A stretch of 64,000 nucleotides of DNA from Prochlorococcus marinus str. MIT 1013 (GTDB lineage: Bacteria; Cyanobacteriota; Cyanobacteriia; PCC-6307; Cyanobiaceae). The notes under the pieces were generated by a model that saw nothing but the letters and a program-made list of their open reading frames with translations, did no database searches and was not told the origin of the DNA. The stretch lies in the NCBI RefSeq assembly GCF_027359395.1, contig NZ_CP114778.1, positions 992,001-1,056,000 on the forward strand, given 5' to 3'. Shown here one piece after another: positions 50,893 through 58,485 of this stretch; position 1 is the stretch's first letter; each line of letters starts with the position of its first letter. The position numbers and the translations under genes are program-made.

Positions 50893-51024
50893 ATGAATCA
50901 ATTTAAAAATTTATTCCCTTTTATCGCTGTTATTGGAGTTTTCTTCTTGGCTAGTAATTCGCCTATGTGGAAACAAATGGTCGAAAACGAAATCAAATCT
51001 ATACCTGTAAAGGAATTTAAATAG
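50893..51024 (+). CDS. Small membrane protein (43 aa)
   Basis: MNQFKNLFPFIAVIGVFFLA, SNSPMWKQMVENEIKSIPVK, EFK. One hydrophobic segment, ATG start 2 bp after the preceding stop. Likely cotranscribed with the exported protein. Confidence 0.5.
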   Translation: MNQFKNLFPFIAVIGVFFLASNSPMWKQMVENEIKSIPVKEFK

Positions 51025-51204
51025 TTAGAGAATGTAGCTGTTCCAGTGAAAGAAGTACGCTTACGCCAACCATTAGCAAGGACGAAGAAACCTTAAGTTC
51101 TTTTGCCATTTTGGAGAGGTAACTCTTGATTTATTTGTATCGCACGCATTTTTAGGGTTCCGCATCCTCCGATACATTTTTGCAGCAGCAGCAATAAAAG
51201 AAGA

Positions 51205-51227
51205 GAGGCTATTTGCCCCTCTCTAAC
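51205..51227 (-). terminator. Probable terminator of the 51223 gene
   Basis: On the minus strand AGAGAGGGGC-AAATA-GCCTCTCT overlaps the stop codon and is followed by a T-rich TCTTTTATT stretch. Confidence 0.55.
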
Positions 51228-51384
51228 CGAATCTTTTATTTGATCTAAGCTTTAACGCTTCTTGTAGATAATGTGATCTTATTTCTTTTATATGCGGTTG
51301 GTTTTCAGCTCTATCAACTGGCATTGTTCTGGAAGCCTTTACTAATTCGAACGCATACCTATGAGTTTCCTTGTGAGAATCCAT
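51223..51384 (-). CDS. Small soluble protein (53 aa)
   Basis: MDSHKETHRYAFELVKASRT, MPVDRAENQPHIKEIRSHYL, QEALKLRSNKRFG. ATG start, basic and helical. Its 3' end forms a terminator-like hairpin. No family recognised. Confidence 0.55.
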   Translation of the reverse strand: MDSHKETHRYAFELVKASRTMPVDRAENQPHIKEIRSHYLQEALKLRSNKRFG

Positions 51385-51508
51385 AGTCGAAGTAGGGATC
51401 TGTAAAAGGCATCTTGGGCAAAACGATAATGATTGTCAATGTATAAATAAAAGTTGAGTATTAATTCCAGAGGTTATTTACCTAGTACTGGTTTTTGAGA
51501 TAGAGACG

Positions 51509-51598
51509 TTATTTGCCTCTCTTGTTAGTAGTTTTTCTAAACCTGCAAAGATCGCAGTTGTCTTTTTGAGGAATGGTGAAAGGAGTAAAGAGTTTCAT
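51509..51598 (-). CDS. Micro-protein with CxxC (29 aa), tentative
   Basis: MKLFTPFTIPQKDNCDLCRF then RKTTNKRGK. The CDLC pair and basic tail resemble a zinc-knuckle micro-protein, but length and lack of other support keep this tentative. Confidence 0.35.
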   Translation of the reverse strand: MKLFTPFTIPQKDNCDLCRFRKTTNKRGK

Positions 51599-51791
51599 AA
51601 GCCCTCCTATTGCTACATCTTTGGTCTACTCCTTCTTTTGGCTTGTAGGGAGTAGGAAAACACTACTTAAATTGACGTAATGGCGGCTTTAACTTCTTAT
51701 TGTTATTTGTTATAGTTTTTACACGTTCGCTCTAGTTATGGGGTGCATGAGATGGAAGTAAGGAACGGGATTTCCACCAATTAAATAGGTC

Positions 51792-51956
51792 ATGAACAAC
51801 CTAGTTTTAACCAAAAAGCGAATCGAGAAAGCAGAAAGGCTTCACGCTGCTCAACTTGCAACATTTAAGAAAGGAGTATTTACTTCTTACAAACCTTCAA
51901 TTTTTGAAGAAAGACAAAAGCAAGCTCGTGAAGAAATTGCAGCAATGGATTCTTAA
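51792..51956 (+). CDS. Small basic protein (54 aa)
   Basis: MNNLVLTKKRIEKAERLHAA, QLATFKKGVFTSYKPSIFEE, RQKQAREEIAAMDS. ATG start, charged helices, followed 30 bp later by a strong terminator. Convincing small gene of unknown role. Confidence 0.6.
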   Translation: MNNLVLTKKRIEKAERLHAAQLATFKKGVFTSYKPSIFEERQKQAREEIAAMDS

Positions 51957-51987
51957 TTCAAAATTTAATTGTTGACAGTCGATCGCT

Positions 51988-52010
51988 AGGGGGCAATTTG
52001 CCCCCTTTTT
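51988..52010 (+). terminator. Rho-independent terminator
   Basis: AGGGGGCAA-TT-TGCCCCCTT hairpin with a T-run, after the 51792 gene. Confidence 0.85.
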
Positions 52011-52128
52011 CATGCCATCCACCGCCTAACTTTTGAAAGATTGGAAAGCCCTACCCCAACCGAACTTTAGTTATAGAGAACTTACTTTTATATTCAATTA
52101 ACGCAAGAGCGAGTAACTACGTTAAAAG

Positions 52129-52241
52129 GTGTGTTGCGGATCGAGCTCTAGTCAGAGGAGGGGGTAGTTGTCGAAATCCTATCCTCTCTTCGCAAAATTT
52201 CCTCACACAGTTTTTGAAACCCTCAACTGCGAGGGTTTTCT
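52129..52241 (+). ncRNA. Putative structured small RNA with intrinsic terminator
   Basis: No frame is present, but the DNA has nested complementarity. GTGTGTTGCG (52129-52138) can pair with CGCAA (52191-52195) and CACAC (52204-52208). AGAGGA (52154-52159) faces TCCTCT (52182-52187). The 3' end is an AAACCCTC-AACTGC-GAGGGTTTT terminator (52217-52239). A CCTCACAC sequence like the unpaired core of cyanobacterial Yfr1 is included. The size and build suit a Yfr-type regulatory RNA, perhaps Yfr2/Cyano-1-like; family membership is unverified. Confidence 0.55.
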
Positions 52242-52342
52242 TTTGCGTAGCTCAAAATATACAAATCGGAGAACCTTACGACTAGGCTTTCCTCGCTTAA
52301 AGATTAAAGTTGTTAGGTTTCTTGTCTTCTTTATCTGAATCC

Positions 52343-52435
52343 ATGACTTTTATTGGAAGAGCTTCAATGATGGCTTTCGTCTTTATGGCAGCTAGCTATT
52401 TCGTGACGGGGCAAATTGTTCCTGGTGTTGCATGA
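52343..52435 (+). CDS. hli: Very short high-light-inducible protein (30 aa)
   Basis: MTFIGRASMMAFVFMAASYF then VTGQIVPGVA: the minimal HLI helix (GRxSMMAF) and TGQ-(I)VPG box. Its stop overlaps the next start (ATGA, 52432-52435), indicating an operon with two further tiny genes. Confidence 0.8.
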   Translation: MTFIGRASMMAFVFMAASYFVTGQIVPGVA

Positions 52436-52563
52436 ACTTAGAGAAACAACATGCCAAACTTTTAAAACTTCAAGCAAAAGCAGATGCTTGTACTTCAAGG
52501 AAAGAGGCTCTAAAAATTTTAAAAAAGTCTGACAAGGCTCTTCATAAACTTTCTAAGCCATAA
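52432..52563 (+). CDS. Small basic protein in the hli mini-operon (43 aa)
   Basis: MNLEKQHAKLLKLQAKADAC, TSRKEALKILKKSDKALHKL, SKP. Lysine-rich coiled/helical protein. ATGA overlap with the hli gene and immediate (TAA-ATG) junction with the next one. Confidence 0.6.
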   Translation: MNLEKQHAKLLKLQAKADACTSRKEALKILKKSDKALHKLSKP

Positions 52564-52662
52564 ATGACCGTCTCTACTCAAGCCCAAACGAAGAAAAAGT
52601 CCAAGTTCGACCTTGGTGAATTAATAGGTCAGCTTTTGTTTGATTTTTACGCTCGTTACTAA
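52564..52662 (+). CDS. Micro-protein ending the hli mini-operon (32 aa)
   Basis: MTVSTQAQTKKKSKFDLGEL then IGQLLFDFYARY. Starts directly after the previous stop codon. An amphipathic C-terminal helix could associate with membranes. Unknown role. Confidence 0.5.
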   Translation: MTVSTQAQTKKKSKFDLGELIGQLLFDFYARY

Positions 52663-52769
52663 ACAATAGAAGAGCGCCTTTAGAACAACCTAAGTTCACA
52701 CTTATAAGATGTTTCTTCATAGGATTTGAAAATCACGAATTAATCGGTTGATTTATTTCCTGAAATAAC

Positions 52770-53030
52770 ATGTCGAATTATTATTATGAGCAATCTTCAT
52801 CTTCCACTTCTAATCAATTAGAAAATAGTAATTCCAATATCGAAACTAAGCTTGTAACTGTACATACTAAAAGTTCATCTCACCCATATTTTGGTCAAGG
52901 ATCATCCAAAGGATATTTTATTGATGGAAAAGAATCCCCTTCATTAATACTGAGACAGAACGTTGTATATAGATTCAATCAATCGGACAGCAGCAACACC
53001 ATCAAACATCAAAAAGGGACAAGGACTTAA
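52770..53030 (+). pseudogene. Truncated cupredoxin-like/surface-protein domain (86 aa frame)
   Basis: After a Ser/Asn-rich N-terminus it reads TKLVTVHTKSSSHPYFGQGS, SKGYFIDGKESPSLILRQNV, VYRFNQSDSSN, a domain beginning known to me from large cyanobacterial secreted proteins (V-x-N/H-KT-HPY(F/Y)GQGSS-GY-IDG-ESP-L-L--G--YRF-QSD-SN). Those continue with GHPLRFY; here the frame turns into IKHQKGTRT and stops. The break lies where a second coding frame (from about 52963) begins. Confidence 0.6.
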
Positions 53031-53514
53031 ATGCTGTTACTCAAGAGGATTTGACTGTATTAATGACGCAATTAATGGCACTCTAAGAGTAATGAATGAT
53101 CCTGAGTGGCTTTATTTATATGAGTTAAAACGATTTCCTGAATATATAAAACTTGGAATTGCTACCGAAATGACAAAAAAGATTGATGTCGATGAACCTA
53201 CTATTTTAAGAGATAAAGATCCTGAATATGGAGAAGCTATTTCGTTATGGATCTTTGAAAAAAGGATTGATGCTTACCTCGTAGAAGAGGCATTGTTCTT
53301 TGCAACACTACCCTCTAAAGAATATCCAAGTGAACTAGAGAATTGGGTTGGCAGATCTGAGATAAGGAAGTCAGATGGAGAAACAATGGAGAAAATCACA
53401 CAGCTTCTCGTCGATCATCATCAAGATGTAGGTCGATGGCAATTCGCCTTAGATCAAATTCCATTAGACAATCTTCAAACACAAAAGGTAAAAAGCTTAA
53501 TTTCAAGCTCTTAA
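52963..53514 (+). CDS. GIY-YIG/T5orf172-like protein, start unclear
   Basis: The convincing part begins near 53000-53100: DPEWLYLYELKRFPEYIKLG, IATEMTKKIDVDEPTILRDK, YGEAISLWIFEKRIDAYLVE. The YLYEL..-IKLGIA-..-LVE-A order resembles GIY-YIG-superfamily DUFs (T5orf172/MUG113), though catalytic Arg and Glu are not certain. The first about 20 residues of the frame overlap the preceding cupredoxin-like ORF and are probably not native. Chimeric junction suspected. Confidence 0.55.
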   Translation: MYIDSINRTAATPSNIKKGQGLKCCYSRGFDCINDAINGTLRVMNDPEWLYLYELKRFPEYIKLGIATEMTKKIDVDEPTILRDKDPEYGEAISLWIFEKRIDAYLVEEALFFATLPSKEYPSELENWVGRSEIRKSDGETMEKITQLLVDHHQDVGRWQFALDQIPLDNLQTQKVKSLISSS

Positions 53515-53639
53515 TTGATTCTTTTACGCCAAAGACTCCTATCCCTAATCTGCTCTATAAATTCAACACAAATTTCTGAAGCCTCATTACGTATGTTCCA
53601 GGGCTCAAAAGTACCCCATAGGGGTGGGTCGATTCTCAC

Positions 53640-53873
53640 CTATTCCCATTGAGGATTGATACGTCTCCAACCATTAGCCAATAGATCTTTCCATAGCTGT
53701 ATGGCTAGGTTTCGTCTCATCCTTCTACGGGTCTTCAAGAGTGGTATGCCATTCCTTTCCATTCTTCCTTTATCTATTAGGACCTTTGGATTCTGATCCC
53801 AGCTCGACCAATCATACCTAAACCTCAAGATCCATACTCCACTCGGTTCCTTCAGCCATCCATCACGCTTCAT
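53640..53873 (-). CDS. DUF1651 family protein (copy 2)
   Basis: 77 residues: same as the 33443 protein except for a few conservative substitutions (for example DPKVLIDKGRMER-like in place of VIIDKGRLER). The C4ATAG4 hairpin lies 16 bp beyond its 3' end, as part of the shared flank. Confidence 0.85.
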   Translation of the reverse strand: MKRDGWLKEPSGVWILRFRYDWSSWDQNPKVLIDKGRMERNGIPLLKTRRRMRRNLAIQLWKDLLANGWRRINPQWE

Positions 53874-54120
53874 CCTGCGGGGTTGATTATTAGTACAATT
53901 GTATTATTATTGGTGGTTTTACGTCCAGATTCCTGTCCAATTAGTGTCCAGAACGCTCAATAATTATGCGAAGCGTTGAAAGATGATCAACCAAATCAAG
54001 CTATATCTCAGCTGCCTATACCTTTGCGTAACTGATGATTGAGCAGTTACGCGAGCTTGCAAGAATGTTTTGGCGAGAAGAGGAAGCTGCTTAGGGACAA
54101 CTTCCTCGACTCTTGTTGGT
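53874..54120. repeat. Flank of the DUF1651 cassette (shared with 33677-33930)
   Basis: Collinear with the copy-1 flank: TTATTAGTACAATTGTA, the GTCCAGATT stretch, CGCTCAA-AATTATGCGAAGCG, CTTTGCGTAACTGATGA and GCGAGAAGAGGAAGC. No gene. A plus-strand frame at 54039 is rejected as chance. Confidence 0.75.
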
Positions 54121-54294
54121 GCTTGAGCCAACAATCAATAATTCTCGCCAAGCAGAGAAGCAAGCGTGGGAAAGATGTTGTACGGATAGCAGAAGACGGA
54201 TTTATTTCGTACGTATTGTGCGATCTGTTTTGACTGCTTGATCTAAGTTAGACTTTACCTAACAAAGAAAGTTAGCGAGTCACTAGATTCAAAG

Positions 54295-54315
54295 TTACTC
54301 TAACTTTACTCTAAC
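54295..54315. repeat. Tandem TTACTCTAAC repeat, copy 2
   Basis: Identical 21 bp to 44974-44994, here 21 bp before the EVE-domain gene. Confidence 0.6.
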
Positions 54316-54336
54316 CCTGCATTTTCTCCATAATCC

Positions 54337-54810
54337 ATGTCAGTTAAAGAAATCAACTACTGGCTAATGAAAAGTGAGCCAGATGCTTATAGTATTAAAG
54401 ATTTAAAAAATGAAGTAGAAACACTCTGGGATGGAATTCGAAATTATCAAGCTAGAAACTTTATGAGGTCAATGAAAATTGGAGATAGAGCTTTTTTTTA
54501 TCATTCAAATACGAAACCACCTGGAATAGTGGGTCTAATGGAAATCATTGAGACAAAGCTAGTCGACCCTTATCAGTTTGATGAAAGTTCAAAGTACTAT
54601 GATAAAAAATCTCTTATAGACAATCCTCGTTGGGATTGTGTAAAGACTAAATACGTCTCTGAATTTAAAAATATGATCACCTTAAAGGAGCTATCTGAAA
54701 CTTATACGTCTGAAGAGCTAACTCTAGTTCGTAAAGGGAATAGGCTATCAATAATGCCAATTAAAAAAGATATCGCTTTAGAACTTTTAAAAAAGCTCGA
54801 GAAAAATTAA
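54337..54810 (+). CDS. EVE domain-containing protein
   Basis: 157 residues, a single EVE domain (PUA/YTH-like fold): YWLMKSEPDAYSIKDL, ETLWDGIRNYQARNFMRSMK, DRAFFYHSNTKPPGIVGLME, DNPRWDCVKTKYVSEFKNMI and LSIMPIKKD. EVE proteins are thought to bind modified bases in DNA or RNA. Intact, ATG start. A truncated copy of its start lies before the recombinase. Convergent with the DUF2811 gene. Confidence 0.93.
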   Translation: MSVKEINYWLMKSEPDAYSIKDLKNEVETLWDGIRNYQARNFMRSMKIGDRAFFYHSNTKPPGIVGLMEIIETKLVDPYQFDESSKYYDKKSLIDNPRWDCVKTKYVSEFKNMITLKELSETYTSEELTLVRKGNRLSIMPIKKDIALELLKKLEKN

Positions 54811-54811
54811 T

Positions 54812-55075
54812 TTAAAAAGAATGAGATCCAAACATATTCCCAATATAAAGGCGTGTTATCAATCTTGAGCTGATACCATTTTGAATCAAGAAACCTGCAA
54901 GTGCAGCTTGCAAAAGCCTGTATTGATCCCAATTTGGATGTTTCTCAATAAAAATCTTCATCGCTTGTTGAATATGCTTGGGTATTTCTGTTTGAAAACT
55001 AATAGTATCCTCTGATTCCAAAACCTCATCAATTTGGATCGAAGTTTTTACTTTAGTAAAATCAATATTTTTCAT
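54812..55075 (-). CDS. DUF2811 family protein (87 aa)
   Basis: Cyanobacterial family of unknown function. DTISFQTEIPKHIQQAMKIF, IEKHPNWDQYRLLQAALAGF and LIQNGISSRLITRLYIGNMF match the family pattern (ISF-x-EIP--L--AM--FI--HP-WDQYRL-QAALAGFL-QNG---R---R-Y--N-F). Soluble and helical. ATG start. It may bind nucleic acid through the QAALAGFL helix pair (guess). Confidence 0.85.
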   Translation of the reverse strand: MKNIDFTKVKTSIQIDEVLESEDTISFQTEIPKHIQQAMKIFIEKHPNWDQYRLLQAALAGFLIQNGISSRLITRLYIGNMFGSHSF

Positions 55076-55379
55076 TTAAAAGGCTTTTAAAAACATTAGC
55101 TTCAGGCACAAACTACTAACAAAATCAAAGATAAAAAAACACTTTCTCGAGCAGTCTCATACTCAGATCAAGCACTCACCTACCTTCCGAAAGAATATAT
55201 AAGTATTTCTTATTTGAAGTATTAGTACTATTTAATAGCGAAATTAAACTTATCAAAAACAATCTTTTTCCACAGCAATTAGTAAGGACTTGATTAATCG
55301 GTTCAATTCTGTGGAAAAAATGTGAGTTAAAGCTAATTTAAGTTGGGGGAAATTTTGAAAAACTTTTAGTTAAGTTCTT
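55076..55379. other. Gene-free stretch
   Basis: About 300 bp, A+T-rich, no supportable frame. A CTGTGGAAAAA/TTTTTCCACAG inverted repeat (about 55266-55276 and 55309-55319) lies downstream of the DUF1818 gene; it is possibly a terminator-like structure. Confidence 0.45.
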
Positions 55380-55760
55380 TCACAAATAGCCTGAATCCCA
55401 CATTGTTCTCATGGCATTAGCGACATGATTAGTCACATTTCTCGGCCAATAGACCTCTGCTCCTCGATTTAATAAACCACTTTGATTCAAAATTAATTTA
55501 AGGTTCCATCCATATTGATCACCATTCAGAATTGCTAACCAAGGGCTACGTTCTAATTCGAGAGTTATATTCTCATCGCCCATTAGTTGGTCTCTAACAT
55601 CTGTATATTGATCGGACAATTGAATTACTATTTTTAATAGTTGTTCCCACTCAGATTGGTTCAACTCAATTGCCCAAGTTTCACCACCTATAAGCGTAGA
55701 AAAGTTTTTCCTTGATGTATCTCTTATTATTCTCCATCCCGGACCTTCTTTTTTGATCAC
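55380..55760 (-). CDS. DUF1818 family protein
   Basis: 126 residues. GPGWRIIRDTSRKNFSTLIG, GETWAIELNQSEWEQLLKIV, QLMGDENITLELERSPWLAI and LNGDQYGWNLKLILNQS match DUF1818, a cyanobacterial family without known function. GTG start immediately after the rpoZ stop, so cotranscribed with rpoZ. Confidence 0.87.
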   Translation of the reverse strand: MIKKEGPGWRIIRDTSRKNFSTLIGGETWAIELNQSEWEQLLKIVIQLSDQYTDVRDQLMGDENITLELERSPWLAILNGDQYGWNLKLILNQSGLLNRGAEVYWPRNVTNHVANAMRTMWDSGYL

Positions 55761-55994
55761 CTACCCTGGCAAAAGATCAGGTTGATCTTGTTCATCACTT
55801 AGTTCAATTATTGCTCTTTGTACTGGCTTGACTGTTGATTCTTCTAAAAGCCCGTCAAAATCATCAAATCTTCTTTGCTTTGCCCTAAAAGCAATGCGCA
55901 CAGTTGTGAGGTAGCGATTAGTGGAGTGTCTGATAAGACTCTCACCTCTTTTTGCTAAATCCTTGGAATTTACTCCTGAACCTGACTTGATCAC
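55761..55994 (-). CDS. rpoZ: DNA-directed RNA polymerase omega subunit
   Basis: 77 residues. Small core-assembly subunit of RNA polymerase that helps beta-prime folding. [20 protein letters not shown] and [20 protein letters not shown] match cyanobacterial/plastid-lineage omega. Ends [13 protein letters not shown] start. First gene of the minus-strand pair with DUF1818. Confidence 0.88.
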   Translation of the reverse strand: MIKSGSGVNSKDLAKRGESLIRHSTNRYLTTVRIAFRAKQRRFDDFDGLLEESTVKPVQRAIIELSDEQDQPDLLPG

Positions 55995-56139
55995 ACTTAA
56001 AACTTTATTGTTACTTTATTCTAGAAGAGAATCGTTCATTTCCATATTTTTCACCAAATAATAACGATAGTGTTAGTTTTTCTAGACTCACTTGATATTT
56101 ACTAATTCTCACTACTCCAATTAACAATCATCAAGAAAT

Positions 56140-57768
56140 ATGGAAATCAATAAAAAAAATCAATTAGAAATCATCAAGTCACCTGAAATCAATACAAATA
56201 ATTTTGGAACATTAGCAATTGATTTAGGTAGTTCAACTACTGTAGTTGTTTTTCAAAAAGAGCACGGGGAGCATCCTGAGCTTTTAGATTTACCTCCAAT
56301 TAGTCGTTCCCCCGGCGAAATTCCAAGTTTGATTTGGAAAACAACAGAGAAAAAAGAAAGCTATTTAATAGGACAGCAAATTATCGATTTAGAACTCATT
56401 AATGAAGAAAACGAAAATAACTTAAGTCAAGATTTCAAAAGATGGATAGGGGCTCCCGAAATTGCCTCTATATATGATTCAAAAATCACCCCAGAAAAAG
56501 CCGGTGAGATATTAATTCAGAACATTTGGGAAAGAGCTTCGGCCCTAGTTAACATCAAAAGACTTGTATTAACTGCTCCAGTAGATACATATCGAGAATA
56601 TAGAACTTGGATAGTCAAAATATGTAATTCATTAAAAGTAAAAGAAATTGCATTAGTTGATGAACCTACTGCTGCTGCAATGGGTGCTGGCCTGGAGCCA
56701 GGGTCAACATTACTTGTTTTAGATTTTGGGGGGAGCACAATTGACATGTCAATTGTTGCTTTAGAGGGAGGTGAAGGACAAGCCTCTCCTATAGCACAAC
56801 TAGTTAGATTTGATGGAAATAATCTCGAAGGGAAAAGTACTCAAATTCTACGCACAGCGAAAGTCCTAGGCAAAGCCGGAATTCGCATAGGGGGTAAAGA
56901 TATAGATAGATGGATAGTTAATCATTTATTACCGGATGAAAAGCCAACAAATTCACTCTTGAGTATCGCAGAGGAACTCAAATGTAATTTAAGCAATGTC
57001 GACATAAAGGAAACTTTAGTTATTTCAAAAAAAATAATAACCAATCAAAATGAAGAAAAGTTTTTAAGTCTTTCAAAGAAAAGATTGGAAGAGTTACTTA
57101 TTAATAAAGGACTTCTAGAAAGTATTAAAATCATATTTAACCAAACAATTGATAGTGCTAAAAGAAATTCATTTGAATTAAAAGATCTTGATAGTGTTGT
57201 TTTAGTAGGAGGCGGTTCACAAATACCTTTGATTAAAAATTATTTAAATGGTCTTTGCGATTCAATCCCTTTTGTGACTCCTCCCCCTATTGAAGCAATT
57301 GCATTGGGAGCATTAAATCTTACTCCTGGAGTTCAAGTGAAAGATGTTCTGAATAAAGGAGTAAGTCTTAGACTCTGGAATAAAAAAAATGCAAAATTTA
57401 TATGGCATCCTCTTTTCCTAGCAGGTCAACCCTGGCCAACAAGTAAGCCTTTAGAAATAACATTAGCCACAAGTGTAAACAATCAATTAAGAATTGATTT
57501 AATAATCGGAGAACCTGAAGAAGTAGGTTCATATGAAATTATCTACACTGATGGATTACCAACTCTAAAACAAATAGAATCTAAGGATAAAATCAAGAAA
57601 ATTAATAATAGTATTATTTCAATTCCTCTTAATCCTCCTGGTGAGATTGGTAAAGATTGTATTAAATTAAATTTTAATATCAATGACAATTGTCAGCTTG
57701 AGATTAAAGGTATTGATTTACGGAATAATAATGTAATTACAAGTCAGAATCTTGGGAAAATAAGATAA
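56140..57768 (+). CDS. Hsp70-family protein (DnaK-like, non-canonical)
   Basis: 542 residues, shorter than DnaK (about 640). The actin-like ATPase motifs are present: TLAIDLGSSTTVVVFQKEHG, EIALVDEPTAAAMGAGL, TLLVLDFGGSTIDMSIVALE and SVVLVGGGSQIPLIKNYLNG. The C-terminal part is a divergent beta-rich region and the DnaK lid and EEVD-like tail are missing. Cyanobacteria carry such Hsp70-like paralogues; chaperone role probable, client unknown. ATG start, divergent from rpoZ. Confidence 0.9.
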   Translation: MEINKKNQLEIIKSPEINTNNFGTLAIDLGSSTTVVVFQKEHGEHPELLDLPPISRSPGEIPSLIWKTTEKKESYLIGQQIIDLELINEENENNLSQDFKRWIGAPEIASIYDSKITPEKAGEILIQNIWERASALVNIKRLVLTAPVDTYREYRTWIVKICNSLKVKEIALVDEPTAAAMGAGLEPGSTLLVLDFGGSTIDMSIVALEGGEGQASPIAQLVRFDGNNLEGKSTQILRTAKVLGKAGIRIGGKDIDRWIVNHLLPDEKPTNSLLSIAEELKCNLSNVDIKETLVISKKIITNQNEEKFLSLSKKRLEELLINKGLLESIKIIFNQTIDSAKRNSFELKDLDSVVLVGGGSQIPLIKNYLNGLCDSIPFVTPPPIEAIALGALNLTPGVQVKDVLNKGVSLRLWNKKNAKFIWHPLFLAGQPWPTSKPLEITLATSVNNQLRIDLIIGEPEEVGSYEIIYTDGLPTLKQIESKDKIKKINNSIISIPLNPPGEIGKDCIKLNFNINDNCQLEIKGIDLRNNNVITSQNLGKIR

Positions 57769-57773
57769 CTATT

Positions 57774-58325
57774 TTATTTTTTTTTACAAAGGAATATACC
57801 CTCCTGTCCATCAACTTCATTCAATCTCAGATCAATAGTCTCATCTTTACTAGTTGGAACCACACGTCCACAAAAGTCTGGTTGAATTGGAACTTCTCTG
57901 TGGCCTCTATCTACCAATATAAGAAGGGTCACTCTTCTTGCACGGCCCCATAAATGGAGAGCTTCTAATGCTGCTTTAATAGTTCTCCCGGTATAAATAA
58001 CGTCATCAACTAAGACAACCTCTCTATCATCAACGGTAGAGGGTAAATCAGTTACTTGAGCTATTCTAGTACCAACCCTCTCAAGATCATCTCTATGAAA
58101 AGTAGGGTCTAAACAACCATTCTCGACAGGTTTACCAGATGATTTTTCTAAACATCTTGCTAATAATTTAGACAAATAAACCCCTCTAGTTGGTATGCCA
58201 ACAAGCAATAATGAACTGATATTTGGAACCTTTTCCAAAATTTGAGAAGCCAATCTTTTTATGGTTCTATCAAGTTCTTTTTTTGATAGGATTTCTATCT
58301 CATTTTGTATTGTTTCATCTGGCAT
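57774..58325 (-). CDS. pyrR: Bifunctional pyr operon regulator/uracil phosphoribosyltransferase
   Basis: 183 residues of the type I phosphoribosyltransferase fold. PRPP loop REVVLVDDVIYTGRTIKAAL, preceding SSLLLVGIPTRGVYLSKLLA, FHRDDLERVGTRIAQV and a C-terminal DRGHREVPIQPDFCGRVVPT, all diagnostic of PyrR. It salvages uracil and in Firmicutes also controls attenuation; in cyanobacteria the regulatory role is less clear. Convergent with the Hsp70 gene (5 bp between stops). Confidence 0.94.
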   Translation of the reverse strand: MPDETIQNEIEILSKKELDRTIKRLASQILEKVPNISSLLLVGIPTRGVYLSKLLARCLEKSSGKPVENGCLDPTFHRDDLERVGTRIAQVTDLPSTVDDREVVLVDDVIYTGRTIKAALEALHLWGRARRVTLLILVDRGHREVPIQPDFCGRVVPTSKDETIDLRLNEVDGQEGIFLCKKK

Positions 58326-58485
58326 ATTTTAAAGTCCTAAAAATTTTATTTTTTCTTAGGGATAACTGAAATACTTTTTTAATCTAATAGGGAAAAGCTA
58401 ACCAAACATCAAAGAATTAGCCTGTTTACCTATTAGGAAGTAATTTAATACGAAAGACACCCCTATTTGGAATCAATTTCTTTGA

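Noticed and set aside
51030-51200. Two overlapping 30-34 codon minus-strand frames, one including LANGWR as in DUF1651
   Set aside because: Too short; the LANGWR match is only six residues with different codons, so probably chance.
54039-54233. 64-codon plus-strand frame
   Set aside because: Lies in the duplicated DUF1651 flank; the same place in the other copy does not keep the frame.
26930-54330. CRISPR array as explanation of the repeats in the island
   Set aside because: The repeats are gene-sized or dispersed; no short regularly spaced repeats and no cas genes are present.
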